Source: Scatosoma sp045652785 (lineage in GTDB: Bacteria; Bacillota; Clostridia; Christensenellales; Borkfalkiaceae). From it: DNA of 14,968 bases. The translations under genes and the position numbers were made by a program. A model generated the notes under the pieces. The model worked only from the letters and a program-made list of their open reading frames with translations. It had not been told where the DNA came from and made no database searches. Where the stretch lies: assembly GCA_045652785.1 (NCBI GenBank), contig JAZOLF010000006.1, positions 1-14,968 on the forward strand, read 5' to 3'. Positions 1-8,021 of this stretch are shown here, in pieces; position 1 is the first letter of the stretch; each line of letters opens with the position of its first letter.

Positions 1-37
1 TGAGAGGGCGCCGTCCTAACCGCTAGACGATAGAGCC
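1..37 (-). tRNA. tRNA-Glu(CTC), second copy, 5' part only (window edge)
   Basis: Read on the minus strand, this is the 5' part of a tRNA-Glu: acceptor strand GGCTCTA, D-arm TCGTCTAGCGGTTAGGAC, the 5' anticodon stem and loop up to A37, with anticodon CTC. It is identical over 37 bp to the 5' part of the copy at 63-191 and then runs off the window. Whether this copy has an intact T-arm or carries the same insertion as its neighbour cannot be seen. Confidence 0.7.
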
Positions 38-62
38 TTATTCCATTGTCTTCTGTTGTTCT

Positions 63-191
63 CGTCCCTATCGGGTATCTCCGATACCCCCACAGGGGCC
101 CCTCGGAGAGCAGCACTCGCTTTCGCTCGCTCGCGCGAACCCGAGTTTGCGCCGTGAGAGGGCGCCGTCCTAACCGCTAGACGATAGAGCC
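63..191 (-). pseudogene. tRNA-Glu(CTC) gene interrupted in the T-loop
   Basis: From 191 downward the minus strand gives a normal tRNA-Glu: acceptor GGCTCTA, D-arm, anticodon stem GCGCC/GGCGC around loop CTCTCAC (anticodon CTC at 156-158), variable loop AAAC, T-stem TCGGG and the start of the T-loop, TTCG (136-139). The canonical fold then breaks. After about 57 bp (79-135) the sequence ATA-CCCGA-TAGGGAC-G (63-78) would complete the T-stem exactly, pair 6 of 7 acceptor positions (one G-U, one G-A mismatch) and supply a G discriminator, as expected for bacterial tRNA-Glu. No CCA is encoded. Two readings are possible: a tRNA gene carrying an insertion, or a 5' tRNA fragment followed by fortuitous sequence. 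A good promoter (204-232) lies just upstream. I call it a pseudogene because no known bacterial pathway removes a T-loop insert, but this is unproven. Confidence 0.55.
79..135 (-). repeat. GC-rich structured insert inside tRNA-Glu
   Basis: This stretch separates the two apparent halves of the tRNA T-loop. On the minus strand it can fold: TCTCCGA pairs with TCGGAGA around an inner CCCC-TGT-GGGG hairpin, and alternatively GGGTATC pairs with GATACCC across the downstream junction. Its first 20 bases are a purine-rich G/C/A tract unlike the flanking DNA. It may be a REP- or MITE-like palindromic element, but neither target duplication nor a second copy is visible in the window. Confidence 0.4.
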
Positions 192-203
192 GTTTACCTA
201 TTT

Positions 204-232
204 ACTATACCACACTTTGTTCAAAATATCAA
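204..232 (-). promoter_or_regulatory. Sigma-A promoter of tRNA-Glu
   Basis: On the minus strand TTGATA (227-232) and TATAGT (204-209) are separated by exactly 17 bp, each one base from consensus. The predicted start is about 6 bp before the tRNA 5' end at 191, which is typical for a tRNA promoter. Confidence 0.7.
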
Positions 233-246
233 CTGTTTTCAAGAAA

Positions 247-270
247 AAAAACGGCGGAATTTCCGCCGTT
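247..270 (-). terminator. Intrinsic terminator of the DUF1858 gene
   Basis: A perfect inverted repeat (ACGGCGGA at 251-258 with TCCGCCGT at 262-269) is followed on the minus strand by a run of T (the A-run at about 244-250). It sits 7 bp after the stop codon of the small gene at 277-477 and also has a T-run on the plus-strand side, so it could act in both directions. Confidence 0.85.
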
Positions 271-276
271 TTTTGT

Positions 277-477
277 TTAGTCTTCCAAACCTTCGTTAAG
301 TTTTGCAAGCAACGCATCCAAGTCTTCACCATGTACCGCAACTGCCTGTGCAACCGTTTCATTGTGCGCAAGTGCACAACCGAAACAATGCATCCCTGCT
401 GCAAGCAGGATTTCAGGGGAGTTGGGGTTGATTTGCAATACGTCCGCAATCAAGGTATCCGCAGTAATCTTTGCCAT
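277..477 (-). CDS. DUF1858 domain protein (small redox-type domain)
   Basis: This is a 66-residue protein that is essentially one DUF1858 domain, a short helical unit found alone or fused to hybrid-cluster and disulfide-reductase type proteins. The diagnostic GMHCFGCALA segment, with a CxxC pair, is at about residues 28-37, after the typical opening in which a conserved helix ends in a proline-rich turn. No signal peptide or membrane segment is present, so it should be cytosolic. The start is supported by AAGGAG at about 487-492, suitably spaced. It is monocistronic, with its own promoter at 512-540 and terminator at 247-270. The molecular role of stand-alone DUF1858 proteins is not established; a thiol, metal or Fe-S related role is inferred from the CxxC only. 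Confidence 0.85.
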   Translation of the reverse strand: MAKITADTLIADVLQINPNSPEILLAAGMHCFGCALAHNETVAQAVAVHGEDLDALLAKLNEGLED

Positions 478-511
478 AACCGTATTCTCCTTTTCTCTTA
501 TTTTCGTTTGT

Positions 512-540
512 ATTGTAGCACATTCCTATAAAGAATGCAA
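512..540 (-). promoter_or_regulatory. Promoter of the DUF1858 gene
   Basis: On the minus strand TTGCAT (535-540), a 17-bp spacer and TACAAT (512-517) with an extended TG upstream of the -10 form a plausible sigma-A promoter. The -35 matches only the first three consensus bases. It lies immediately downstream of the phosphatase gene at 551-1306, and transcription would begin about 30 bp before the ATG. Confidence 0.6.
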
Positions 541-550
541 CCTTTTTCCA

Positions 551-1306
551 TCAGAAAAATTTTCCAAATATGTTTGAAATCTTCCCAGGTCGGATTTCCA
601 CGGGCGCGTTCGACAAAATCGCATACTCCGTATCCATGACGTTTTGCAGCACTTCCGCAGGCAAACCTCTTTGTAGCAAAGCAATGGGGAAGATTTTTAA
701 GTTGGGGGCGCGATCGGTCATATTGTGCATATCCGACCCAACTGCGTGGATTAAGCCCTTTTTAAGCGCCGCGAACGCAAAGCCCTTCACTCCCTTCGTT
801 TCCAGAGATTCCACATTAAGTTGGAGCAGGCATCCCATATCCGTCAAACGTTTCAACAGCGACGGTTTTCTAAGCACCGCAGGGTATCTATCCACGTGCG
901 CAATAATGGGCGTACAACCGCTATCCATTATGAATGATTCCAACTTCTGCCAGAGCCGTTCAGGGTAGGTCGGCGCGAACGGCAATTCCAACATAATATA
1001 CTGCGTACCTTCAATGCAAAGGGTCGCTAAATCATCAAAAGACGCGACCATGTCTGCGTTGAAATACACTTCCGCGCCTAAACGCAAAGTAATTCCATCA
1101 GGGATATACGGCGCAAGGCGGTCGTAAGATTCCTTGCGCTTTGCGATGAATTGTTCAGGGCTGCGCGCTTTTCCGTAGTAATGCGGCGTGCAAACCACCG
1201 TCGTGACGCCTTGTCGTTTGCTTTCTTCCAGCATCGCCACCGCGATCTCGGTACGCTTTGCCCCGTCGTCTATATGCGGCAAAACGTGAGAATGAAAATC
1301 AATCAT
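551..1306 (-). CDS. CpsB/YwqE-type protein-tyrosine phosphatase (PHP domain)
   Basis: This 251-residue protein has the length and motifs of the CpsB/CapC/YwqE family: manganese-dependent PHP-fold phosphatases that dephosphorylate bacterial tyrosine kinases or their substrates, often in capsule or exopolysaccharide control. The metal-ligand motifs are visible in order: DFHSHVLPHIDDG at residues 3-15, CTPHYY around H42, GAEVYF with E79, IIAHVDRYP with H137 and R140, and GSDMHN with D192 and H194. There is no signal peptide. The ATG follows a modest TTAGGGA site. It lies 39 bp after purL with no terminator between them, so it is probably the last gene of the purine transcript, although no capsule gene or BY-kinase is in the window. 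Family assignment is firm; the physiological substrate is unknown. Confidence 0.85.
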   Translation of the reverse strand: MIDFHSHVLPHIDDGAKRTEIAVAMLEESKRQGVTTVVCTPHYYGKARSPEQFIAKRKESYDRLAPYIPDGITLRLGAEVYFNADMVASFDDLATLCIEGTQYIMLELPFAPTYPERLWQKLESFIMDSGCTPIIAHVDRYPAVLRKPSLLKRLTDMGCLLQLNVESLETKGVKGFAFAALKKGLIHAVGSDMHNMTDRAPNLKIFPIALLQRGLPAEVLQNVMDTEYAILSNAPVEIRPGKISNIFGKFF

Positions 1307-1345
1307 AGTATTCCCTAACGCCTAATGGCGGTATGCTCCTATCGT

Positions 1346-4300
1346 TTATTTGAAGTACTTAACGCCCCTTTCGATAATCTTCATATCGAAGTTTCCGTCC
1401 ACGTTCTTATACAAGTTTTCACCTATACGTTCGGAATGCCCCATCTTACCAAGCACTCTGCCATCAGGCGAAGTGATCCCTTCGATTGCCCACGTCGAAC
1501 CGTTGGGGTTGAACGGGGAAAGCATCGTCGCGTTGCCCGCAAGATCAGCGTATTGCGTAGCAATTTGACCATTCTTTTTCATGAGTTCCAGTTCCGCTTG
1601 CGGTGCAACGATTTTACCTTCGCCGTGGGAAACCGCAACCTTGAACACATCGCCGACGTTGCACGCGGAAAGCCAAGGGGAAAGGTTGGACGCCACGCGG
1701 ATATCCACCACCGTCGAAACGTGACGGGAAATGTTATTGAATGTAAGCGTAGGCGAGTTTTCCGACATTTCGCAAACTTTGCCATAAGGCACAAGCCCGA
1801 GTTTGATAAGCGCTTGGAAACCGTTACAAATACCGATCGCCAAACCATCGCGAGCGTTCAAAAGTTCTTGTACCTGTTCCGCAATATACGGGTTACGGAA
1901 GGTCGTTGCGATAAATTTACCGCTACCATCAGGTTCGTCACCGCCCGAGAAACCGCCAGGGAAAGCAATAATGTTCGCACGCTTGATTGCCGAAACAATC
2001 GCTTGTACGCTTTCTTCAATGTCCTGCGCCGAACGGTTTTTCACCACGACAATTTCCGTATCCGCGCCCGCCAAACGGAACGCACGTGCGGTATCCAGTT
2101 CGCAGTTCGTACCAGGGAATACAGGAATAAATACGCGGGGACGGGCAATTTTCGTGCCGATATTCGTGTACTTTTTGCCGCACGTATAATCACAGTTTTC
2201 GGGGTTGCCTTGCGCGGGTGCGGTGGTTGCAAATACCCCATCAAGGGTACCCATGTACGCGTTGACCGCCGATTTTATCGCAATAGTTTCACCGTCGCAT
2301 ACAAACGCATCACCGACAACTTCACCGATGTATTTTCTTGCAACACAGCCGCAAAGTGCGCTTTCGTCTTTCAGCGCTACCACCAAATCGCCATAGCATT
2401 CGCTATACAATTCGTCCGCCGATACGGCAAAGGAAACGCCGAGTTCGTTGCCAAGCGCAGACTTGATAACCGCCGCACCGTAGCCGCCGTTTTCCGCAAC
2501 TGTCGCAAATGTAATATTGCCGTTTTCGATATTCTTATAAACCTGCGCATACACTTTCTTGAGCGTTTCGAAATCAGGGGTTGCCGTTGCGTCCTTGGGT
2601 ACGGGAATATGATACAACTTTTCGCCGCCCTTCAATACGTTGGTGATGAGTTTACTTGCCTTTGCCGGTGCAAGCGCAAAAGAAATGAGCGTGGGCGGTA
2701 CGTGGATACTTTCAAACGTACCCGACATACTATCCTTACCGCCGATCGCGCCGAGCCCAAGCCCGATTTGCGCATACACAGCGCCCAGCAACGCGCTGGT
2801 GGGAATCCCCCATACTTTGGGGTCTTTGGTCATTCTTTGGAAGAATTCCTGCAAGGTCAAGCGGATATCCGCATAGTTTGCGCCCGTCGCTACGACTTTG
2901 GAAACCGAGCCAACAATGGAATAAATTGCACCGATGAACGGGCTTTGTTCCATCAAATAAGGGGAATAGCCATACGCCGAAACGGTACAAACGTCCGTTT
3001 CCCCGCCGCAGATCTTTGCCGCCATTGCAATAGCAGGAGTTTGTTGCGTCTTACCGCCCCACGGCATAAATACCGTTCTTGCACCGATCGTAGAGTCGAA
3101 AGTTTCGCTCAAACCTTTCTTTGCGCAAACGTTCAAATCGGAGAGCACTTTTTCCGTTTCTTTCGCAAACGAGATGCCCTGTTTTTTATCAAACCAACGG
3201 GTGACTTTGTCCGTTAATTCCGCACCTGCTACCTGCTTAACACCGTTCGTATTCAAGAATTCGCGGGAGATGTCCACAATCGCTTTGCCCTTGTAGAGCA
3301 TTACCATTCTGCCCGTATCCGTGACCGTTGCAACGGGGGTTGCCGACAGGTTTTCTTCCGCGGCAAGTGCGATAAACGCATCAACGTCTTTTGCCGCAAC
3401 CACAACCGCCATACGTTCCTGCGATTCCGAAATCGCGAGTTCCGTACCCGTCAAGCCTTCGTATTTTTTAGGTACTTTATCCAGGTAAATGTCCAGCGCG
3501 TCCGCAAGTTCACCGATCGCAACCGAAACACCGCCTGCACCAAAGTCATTACATTTTTTAATTTTACGCGTGACTTCGCCATTTAAGAACAAGCGTTGCA
3601 ACTTTCTTTCCGTCAAAGCGTTGCCCTTTTGCACTTCTGCGCCACAGGTTTCTACCGAATGTGCATCGTGCGCTTTCGACGAACCCGTTGCACCGCCGCA
3701 ACCGTCACGCCCCGTTTCCCCGCCGAGCAGGATAATCACGTCCCCTGCCTTCGGAGTTTCACGATAGACCATATCCCGTTTTGCGCCGCCGACAACAAAG
3801 CCCGTTTCCAAACGCTTTGCTTTGTAGCCTTCGTGATAGACTTCGTCAACGATGCCCGTTGCAAGCCCGATTTGGTTCCCGTAGGAAGAGAAACCAGCCG
3901 CCGCACGTTGGGTGATAACGCGTTGGGGAAGTTTGCCTTTCATCGTATCTTCGAGTTTTTCTCTTGGATCGGACGCACCCGTCACGCGCATCGCTTGATA
4001 TACGTACGTTCTGCCACTCAAAGGGTCGCGGATAGCGCCGCCCAAGCAAGTTGCCGCGCCGCCAAACGGTTCAATTTCCGTCGGGTGGTTGTGCGTTTCG
4101 TTCTTGAACATTACCAAGTACTTTTCCGTCTTGCCGTCGATTTCCGCATCAATACAGATCGAGCAAGCGTTGATTTCATCGGAGATATCCAAGTTATCCA
4201 ACTTGCCGTCTTTTTTGAGTTTCTTTGCCGCAATCGTTGCCAAGTCCATCAAGCAAGGGTACTTATCAGGACGCTTGCCGTTGAGTTCTTCATACAAATC

Positions 4301-5047
4301 TTGATACAAATGGTACGCCTTTTCAACCGCAGGGTTTTCGGACGAAATTTTCACGTCCTTGAGTTCGGTCGAGAAGGTGGTATGGCGGCAATGGTCCGAC
4401 CAGTACGTATCAATTACTTTGAGTTCCGTTTCCGTCGGGTCGCGTTTTTCGCTTGCAAAATAGTCGCGCACGAAAATCAAATCAGCAACGCTCATCGCAA
4501 AGCCAACCGATTTATGGAATGCCGCAATCTCATCGTCCGAATAGCCGATAAACCCGTTCAACACAGACACGGGTGCGCCTTCCGGCATTTCCATCACCAA
4601 AGTTGCAGGCTTTTCAAAGCCCACTTCTTCGCTTTCTACGGGGTTGATAACGTGCTTCTTGATCGCCGACAACTGCTCGTCCGTCACTGCCTTTACCAAA
4701 TACACTCTTGCACATTTTACAAGGGGACGGGTTTTCTTCGTCAAAAGCTGCACGCATTGAGCCGCACTGTCCGCGCGATGGTCGTATTGCCCCGTCAAAT
4801 AACTAACCGCAAAAGCCTTGTAGCCCGCGGGGAATTCAAGCGTTCCCAAATCCACGTTATCTACCGGCGGTTCGGAGAAGACGGACGGGATCGCCGCCTG
4901 CAATTCTTCTTCGCTAATCCCTTCTACGTCGTAGCGCAACACCAAACGGAAATCTTCCGTTTGCAAGCCCAACAACGTCTTAACGTCGTTCTGTTCCTTT
5001 CTTGCCTGTACGTTGTCCTTCTTTTCGACAAAAATTCTATACATCAT
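1346..5047 (-). CDS. purL: Phosphoribosylformylglycinamidine synthase, single chain
   Basis: PurL converts FGAR, ATP and glutamine to FGAM, step 4 of purine synthesis. At 1233 residues this is the large single-chain type, with the synthetase and glutaminase in one polypeptide, so no separate purS or purQ is expected. Synthetase motifs include DHCRHTTF at 218-225 and the ATP/metal region NETHNHPTEIEPFGG at about 316-330. The C-terminal class I glutaminase starts near residue 971 (VFIPVFPGTNCE), with the nucleophile in GICNGFQ (C1074) and the His-Glu pair in GHSERI (H1204, E1206). All are present, so the enzyme looks active. Two adjacent ATGs exist (5047 and 5044). The AAGGAG that serves them (5060-5065) overlaps the 3' end of purD, implying cotranslation. 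Confidence 0.97.
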   Translation of the reverse strand: MMYRIFVEKKDNVQARKEQNDVKTLLGLQTEDFRLVLRYDVEGISEEELQAAIPSVFSEPPVDNVDLGTLEFPAGYKAFAVSYLTGQYDHRADSAAQCVQLLTKKTRPLVKCARVYLVKAVTDEQLSAIKKHVINPVESEEVGFEKPATLVMEMPEGAPVSVLNGFIGYSDDEIAAFHKSVGFAMSVADLIFVRDYFASEKRDPTETELKVIDTYWSDHCRHTTFSTELKDVKISSENPAVEKAYHLYQDLYEELNGKRPDKYPCLMDLATIAAKKLKKDGKLDNLDISDEINACSICIDAEIDGKTEKYLVMFKNETHNHPTEIEPFGGAATCLGGAIRDPLSGRTYVYQAMRVTGASDPREKLEDTMKGKLPQRVITQRAAAGFSSYGNQIGLATGIVDEVYHEGYKAKRLETGFVVGGAKRDMVYRETPKAGDVIILLGGETGRDGCGGATGSSKAHDAHSVETCGAEVQKGNALTERKLQRLFLNGEVTRKIKKCNDFGAGGVSVAIGELADALDIYLDKVPKKYEGLTGTELAISESQERMAVVVAAKDVDAFIALAAEENLSATPVATVTDTGRMVMLYKGKAIVDISREFLNTNGVKQVAGAELTDKVTRWFDKKQGISFAKETEKVLSDLNVCAKKGLSETFDSTIGARTVFMPWGGKTQQTPAIAMAAKICGGETDVCTVSAYGYSPYLMEQSPFIGAIYSIVGSVSKVVATGANYADIRLTLQEFFQRMTKDPKVWGIPTSALLGAVYAQIGLGLGAIGGKDSMSGTFESIHVPPTLISFALAPAKASKLITNVLKGGEKLYHIPVPKDATATPDFETLKKVYAQVYKNIENGNITFATVAENGGYGAAVIKSALGNELGVSFAVSADELYSECYGDLVVALKDESALCGCVARKYIGEVVGDAFVCDGETIAIKSAVNAYMGTLDGVFATTAPAQGNPENCDYTCGKKYTNIGTKIARPRVFIPVFPGTNCELDTARAFRLAGADTEIVVVKNRSAQDIEESVQAIVSAIKRANIIAFPGGFSGGDEPDGSGKFIATTFRNPYIAEQVQELLNARDGLAIGICNGFQALIKLGLVPYGKVCEMSENSPTLTFNNISRHVSTVVDIRVASNLSPWLSACNVGDVFKVAVSHGEGKIVAPQAELELMKKNGQIATQYADLAGNATMLSPFNPNGSTWAIEGITSPDGRVLGKMGHSERIGENLYKNVDGNFDMKIIERGVKYFK

Positions 5048-5056
5048 AAGCCTTGC

Positions 5057-6331
5057 TTACTCCTTTTCAATATCGCGGTACTTGATACCGATGTCGCTGC
5101 GATAGTACATTCCGTCAAAATGGATTTTTTGTGCATTCGCATATACTTTCTTGCGGGCGTCTTCAATGTCCACGCCACGAGCGCAAACACCCAGCACACG
5201 GCCGCCAGCCGTCACCAACTTGCCGTCCTTGATTGCCGTACCTGCGTGGCACAATACAACCCCGTCGTCCAAGCCACCGATTGTAATTTCTTTACCCTTT
5301 TCGTAGTGTTCGGGATAGCCGCCGCTTGCCAAAACCAAGCAAACGCACGCGCCGTCCTGCCATTCGATTTTCACGTCAGCAAGGCGTTCATCCGCTACCG
5401 CCGTAAAAATTTCCATCAAATCGGTTTTGAGCATCGGCAATACAACCTGCGTTTCAGGATCGCCAAAACGGGAGTTATATTCAATCACTTTATAGCCGTC
5501 CTTCGTCTTCATAAGACCGAAGTACAACACCCCTTTGAAAGGTCTGCCTTCCGCATTCATCGCGTACATGGTAGGCTGCATAATCTTTTCCATCACTTCT
5601 TTTTCGGAATTTTCACCGAAGAAAGGAGCGGGAGAAAACGTACCCATACCGCCCGTATTCAAGCCTTCGTCGTTGTCCTTCGCGCGTTTGTGATCGCAAC
5701 TGGTAATCAGCGGAACAATCGTCTTGCCGTCCGTGAACGAGAGCACGGAAACTTCGGGGCCCTCCAAAAACTCTTCCACGACCACGGTTGCGCCTGCCTT
5801 ACCGAACTTCGATTCCAACATCATTTCGGAAAGACCCTGCAACGCTTCTTCACGCGTTTTGCAAATCAATACACCCTTGCCAAGCGCCAGCCCGTCCGCT
5901 TTCAAAACCACAGGAAGAGCGCAAGTTTCCACGTACGCTTTCGCTTTTACATAATCGTCAAACGTTTCGTACGCCGCCGTCGGAATGCCATATTTCTTCA
6001 TCAAGTTTTTAGAAAACGCTTTGCTTGCTTCGATAATCGCCGCGTTCTTCTTCGGCCCAAATGCCTTAAAACCGCATTCTTCAATCGCATCCACAAGCCC
6101 GATTGCCAAAGGATCGTCAGGGGTGACCACCGTAAAGCCGACGTCCGTATGCGCCTTTAACCATTCACACACCGCATCGGGGTTCATATAATCGACGTTC
6201 ACGCATTCCGCGTCCGCGCCGATCCCTGCGTTCCCTTTCATCGCATAGATCTTTTCTACTTTCGGCGACTTTTTAAGCGCCTGTATAACGGCGTGTTCTC
6301 TGCCGCCGTTTCCGATTACCAAAACGTTCAT
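5057..6331 (-). CDS. purD: Phosphoribosylamine-glycine ligase (GAR synthetase)
   Basis: PurD joins phosphoribosylamine to glycine using ATP, step 2 of the pathway. The 424-residue length is standard. The N-terminal Rossmann-like motif VLVIGNGGREHA is at residues 3-14. ATP-grasp features follow: VVLKADGLALGKGV at 141-154, NTGGMGTFSP at 225-234, and the metal-binding EYNSRFGDPETQ at 284-295. The C-terminal barrel domain is complete. The ATG at 6331 is preceded by a GGAGAG site. The gene lies 15 bp after purN and 9 bp before purL, so it is inside the operon. Its product, unstable PRA's stable derivative GAR, feeds PurN encoded immediately upstream. Confidence 0.96.
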   Translation of the reverse strand: MNVLVIGNGGREHAVIQALKKSPKVEKIYAMKGNAGIGADAECVNVDYMNPDAVCEWLKAHTDVGFTVVTPDDPLAIGLVDAIEECGFKAFGPKKNAAIIEASKAFSKNLMKKYGIPTAAYETFDDYVKAKAYVETCALPVVLKADGLALGKGVLICKTREEALQGLSEMMLESKFGKAGATVVVEEFLEGPEVSVLSFTDGKTIVPLITSCDHKRAKDNDEGLNTGGMGTFSPAPFFGENSEKEVMEKIMQPTMYAMNAEGRPFKGVLYFGLMKTKDGYKVIEYNSRFGDPETQVVLPMLKTDLMEIFTAVADERLADVKIEWQDGACVCLVLASGGYPEHYEKGKEITIGGLDDGVVLCHAGTAIKDGKLVTAGGRVLGVCARGVDIEDARKKVYANAQKIHFDGMYYRSDIGIKYRDIEKE

Positions 6332-6346
6332 TTCGCTCTCCGTTCT

Positions 6347-6967
6347 TTACTCATAAACCTTGACTTTTCTGCCCTGCTTTTCCACTTTCCCTTCACAAAG
6401 AAGGCGCATCGCCGCAGGTAAAAGTCTGTGTTCCAGCGCGAGTACGCGCTGTTGCAAACTTTCAGGGGTGTCTTCGTTCTCCACCCGAACGCAACCTTGC
6501 ATAATAATTGCGCCGCCATCTACTTCCTTTTCGACAAAGTGCACCGTCGCGCCCGATACTTTCGCGCCGTAATCGAGCACCGCTTGGTGAACGCGCAGCC
6601 CATAATAGCCCTTACCGCCAAAGGCAGGCAACAGGGACGGGTGAATGTTCACAATGCGGTCTTCAAACGCAGAAATGAAACTTTCGGGGATAATTTTCAG
6701 CCAGCCTGCAAGCAGGATATATTCGATCCCTTCCGCGTAAAACTTCTTCGTGATGCGCGCGTAAAATTCATCCATACTTTCCCCGATAGACGGATTGTAA
6801 ACCAGGGTGTTGATCCCGTGCTTTGCCGCGCGATCCAACGCGCCGATATTCGGTTTTGACGCTACCAGGTATGCAATCTCACAAAATTTCAACTTCTCGT
6901 TTGCATCCACAACCGATTGAAAATCCGTGCCGCCTCCCGACGCAAATACAGCAATTTTCTTATACAT
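6347..6967 (-). CDS. purN: Phosphoribosylglycinamide formyltransferase (folate-dependent)
   Basis: PurN transfers a formyl group from 10-formyl-tetrahydrofolate to GAR, step 3. The 206-residue protein has the formyltransferase fold. The substrate-phosphate loop is ASGGGTDFQ at residues 9-17. The catalytic triad region is present: N107 and H109 in NIHPSLLPAF, and D150 in the VDGGAII segment. No C-terminal extension is seen. It sits 10 bp after purM and 15 bp before purD, with a purine-rich AGAGAG region before the ATG. Using the folate route means the cell needs 10-formyl-THF; the formate-dependent alternative PurT is not in the window. Confidence 0.95.
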   Translation of the reverse strand: MYKKIAVFASGGGTDFQSVVDANEKLKFCEIAYLVASKPNIGALDRAAKHGINTLVYNPSIGESMDEFYARITKKFYAEGIEYILLAGWLKIIPESFISAFEDRIVNIHPSLLPAFGGKGYYGLRVHQAVLDYGAKVSGATVHFVEKEVDGGAIIMQGCVRVENEDTPESLQQRVLALEHRLLPAAMRLLCEGKVEKQGRKVKVYE

Positions 6968-6977
6968 ACTTTCTCTC

Positions 6978-8018
6978 TTACAAAAGGATTACGCCTTCGT
7001 CGCTTTTGACGATTTCGCCCAACACGTAAGCGTCTTCACCGTTCGCCTGCAAAATAGCCAACGCTTTTTCCACGTCTTCTTTTGCAACGATTACGCTCAT
7101 ACCAACGCCCATGTTGTAGGTGTTATACATATCTCTTTCGGGGATATTGCCCGTCTTTTGCAACAAATTAAAGATAGGCAAAACGCGAACGTTCTTCTTT
7201 TCAATCTTCGCGCCTAAGCCCTTCGGGATACTTCTGGGAATGTTTTCGTAGAAACCGCCGCCCGTAATATGCGAAACACCCTTTACTGTGATTTCTTCAA
7301 ACAGCGCAAGCATCGGCTTTACGTAGATTTTGGTGGGCGTGAGCAACGTTTCACCAAGACTCTTACCACCCAACTCTTCAAGCGGGGTTTTGATGTCCGC
7401 ATTTTCAATGTCGAATACTTTACGAACCAACGAGAAACCGTTGGAGTGCACACCGCTCGAAGGCAACGCGATAATCACGTCCCCTTCTTGCATTTTGGAA
7501 TTATCCAAAACTTTGCTCTTATCGACGATCCCTACGCAGAAACCTGCAAGGTCGTATTCGTCCACAGGATAAAAGCCAGGCATTTCCGCCGTTTCACCGC
7601 CGATGAGTGCCGCGCCAGACTGCACACAGCCTTCCGCAACCCCTGCAACGATGTCCGCAATCCGTTCGGGAACGTTCTTTCCGCACGCGATATAATCCAA
7701 GAAAATTTGCGGTTTTGCGCCTGCACAAATGATGTCGTTAGCGCACATAGCCACACAGTCGATACCTACGGTATCGTGCTTGTCCATCAAAAAGGCGATT
7801 TTGAGTTTCGTCCCCACGCCGTCTGTACCGCTTACCAAAACGGGACGGGTAATGCCCGTCAAATCGAGTTCAAACAAACCGCCAAAGCCGCCGATTTCAC
7901 TATCCGCGCCCTTGATGATTGTTCTTGCGATATGCGATTTCATTAATTCCACCGCTTTATAACCAGCGGTAATATCCACGCCCGCCGCTGCGTAACTTTC
8001 CGATTTCGAATTTTTCAT
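6978..8018 (-). CDS. purM: Phosphoribosylformylglycinamidine cyclo-ligase (AIR synthetase)
   Basis: PurM closes the imidazole ring, converting FGAM and ATP to AIR, step 5. At 346 residues it matches the family. The conserved N-terminal SYAAAGVDITAGYKAVE opening and SGTDGVGTKLK at 63-73 are present, followed by the NDIICAGA region (94-101) and the ETAEMPGFY segment typical of the PurM/PurL superfamily. The start is well supported: AAGGAG lies just upstream and overlaps the end of purF, leaving only 3 bp between the genes. The tight spacing suggests coupled translation with PurF. Confidence 0.96.
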   Translation of the reverse strand: MKNSKSESYAAAGVDITAGYKAVELMKSHIARTIIKGADSEIGGFGGLFELDLTGITRPVLVSGTDGVGTKLKIAFLMDKHDTVGIDCVAMCANDIICAGAKPQIFLDYIACGKNVPERIADIVAGVAEGCVQSGAALIGGETAEMPGFYPVDEYDLAGFCVGIVDKSKVLDNSKMQEGDVIIALPSSGVHSNGFSLVRKVFDIENADIKTPLEELGGKSLGETLLTPTKIYVKPMLALFEEITVKGVSHITGGGFYENIPRSIPKGLGAKIEKKNVRVLPIFNLLQKTGNIPERDMYNTYNMGVGMSVIVAKEDVEKALAILQANGEDAYVLGEIVKSDEGVILL

Positions 8019-8021
8019 AAT

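Noticed and set aside
1..191. CRISPR-like repeat
   Set aside because: The 37-bp direct repeat is the 5' half of a tRNA-Glu gene, not a CRISPR repeat; only two copies are seen and no cas gene is present.
1325..3217. Long plus-strand open frame of 630 codons
   Set aside because: It is antisense to purL; the product is rich in Arg, His, Phe and Cys with no recognisable domain, as expected from the complement of a real gene with this codon use.
3596..6160. Long plus-strand open frame of 854 codons across purL and purD
   Set aside because: Same antisense composition, it spans two clear minus-strand genes, and has no motif or ribosome site.
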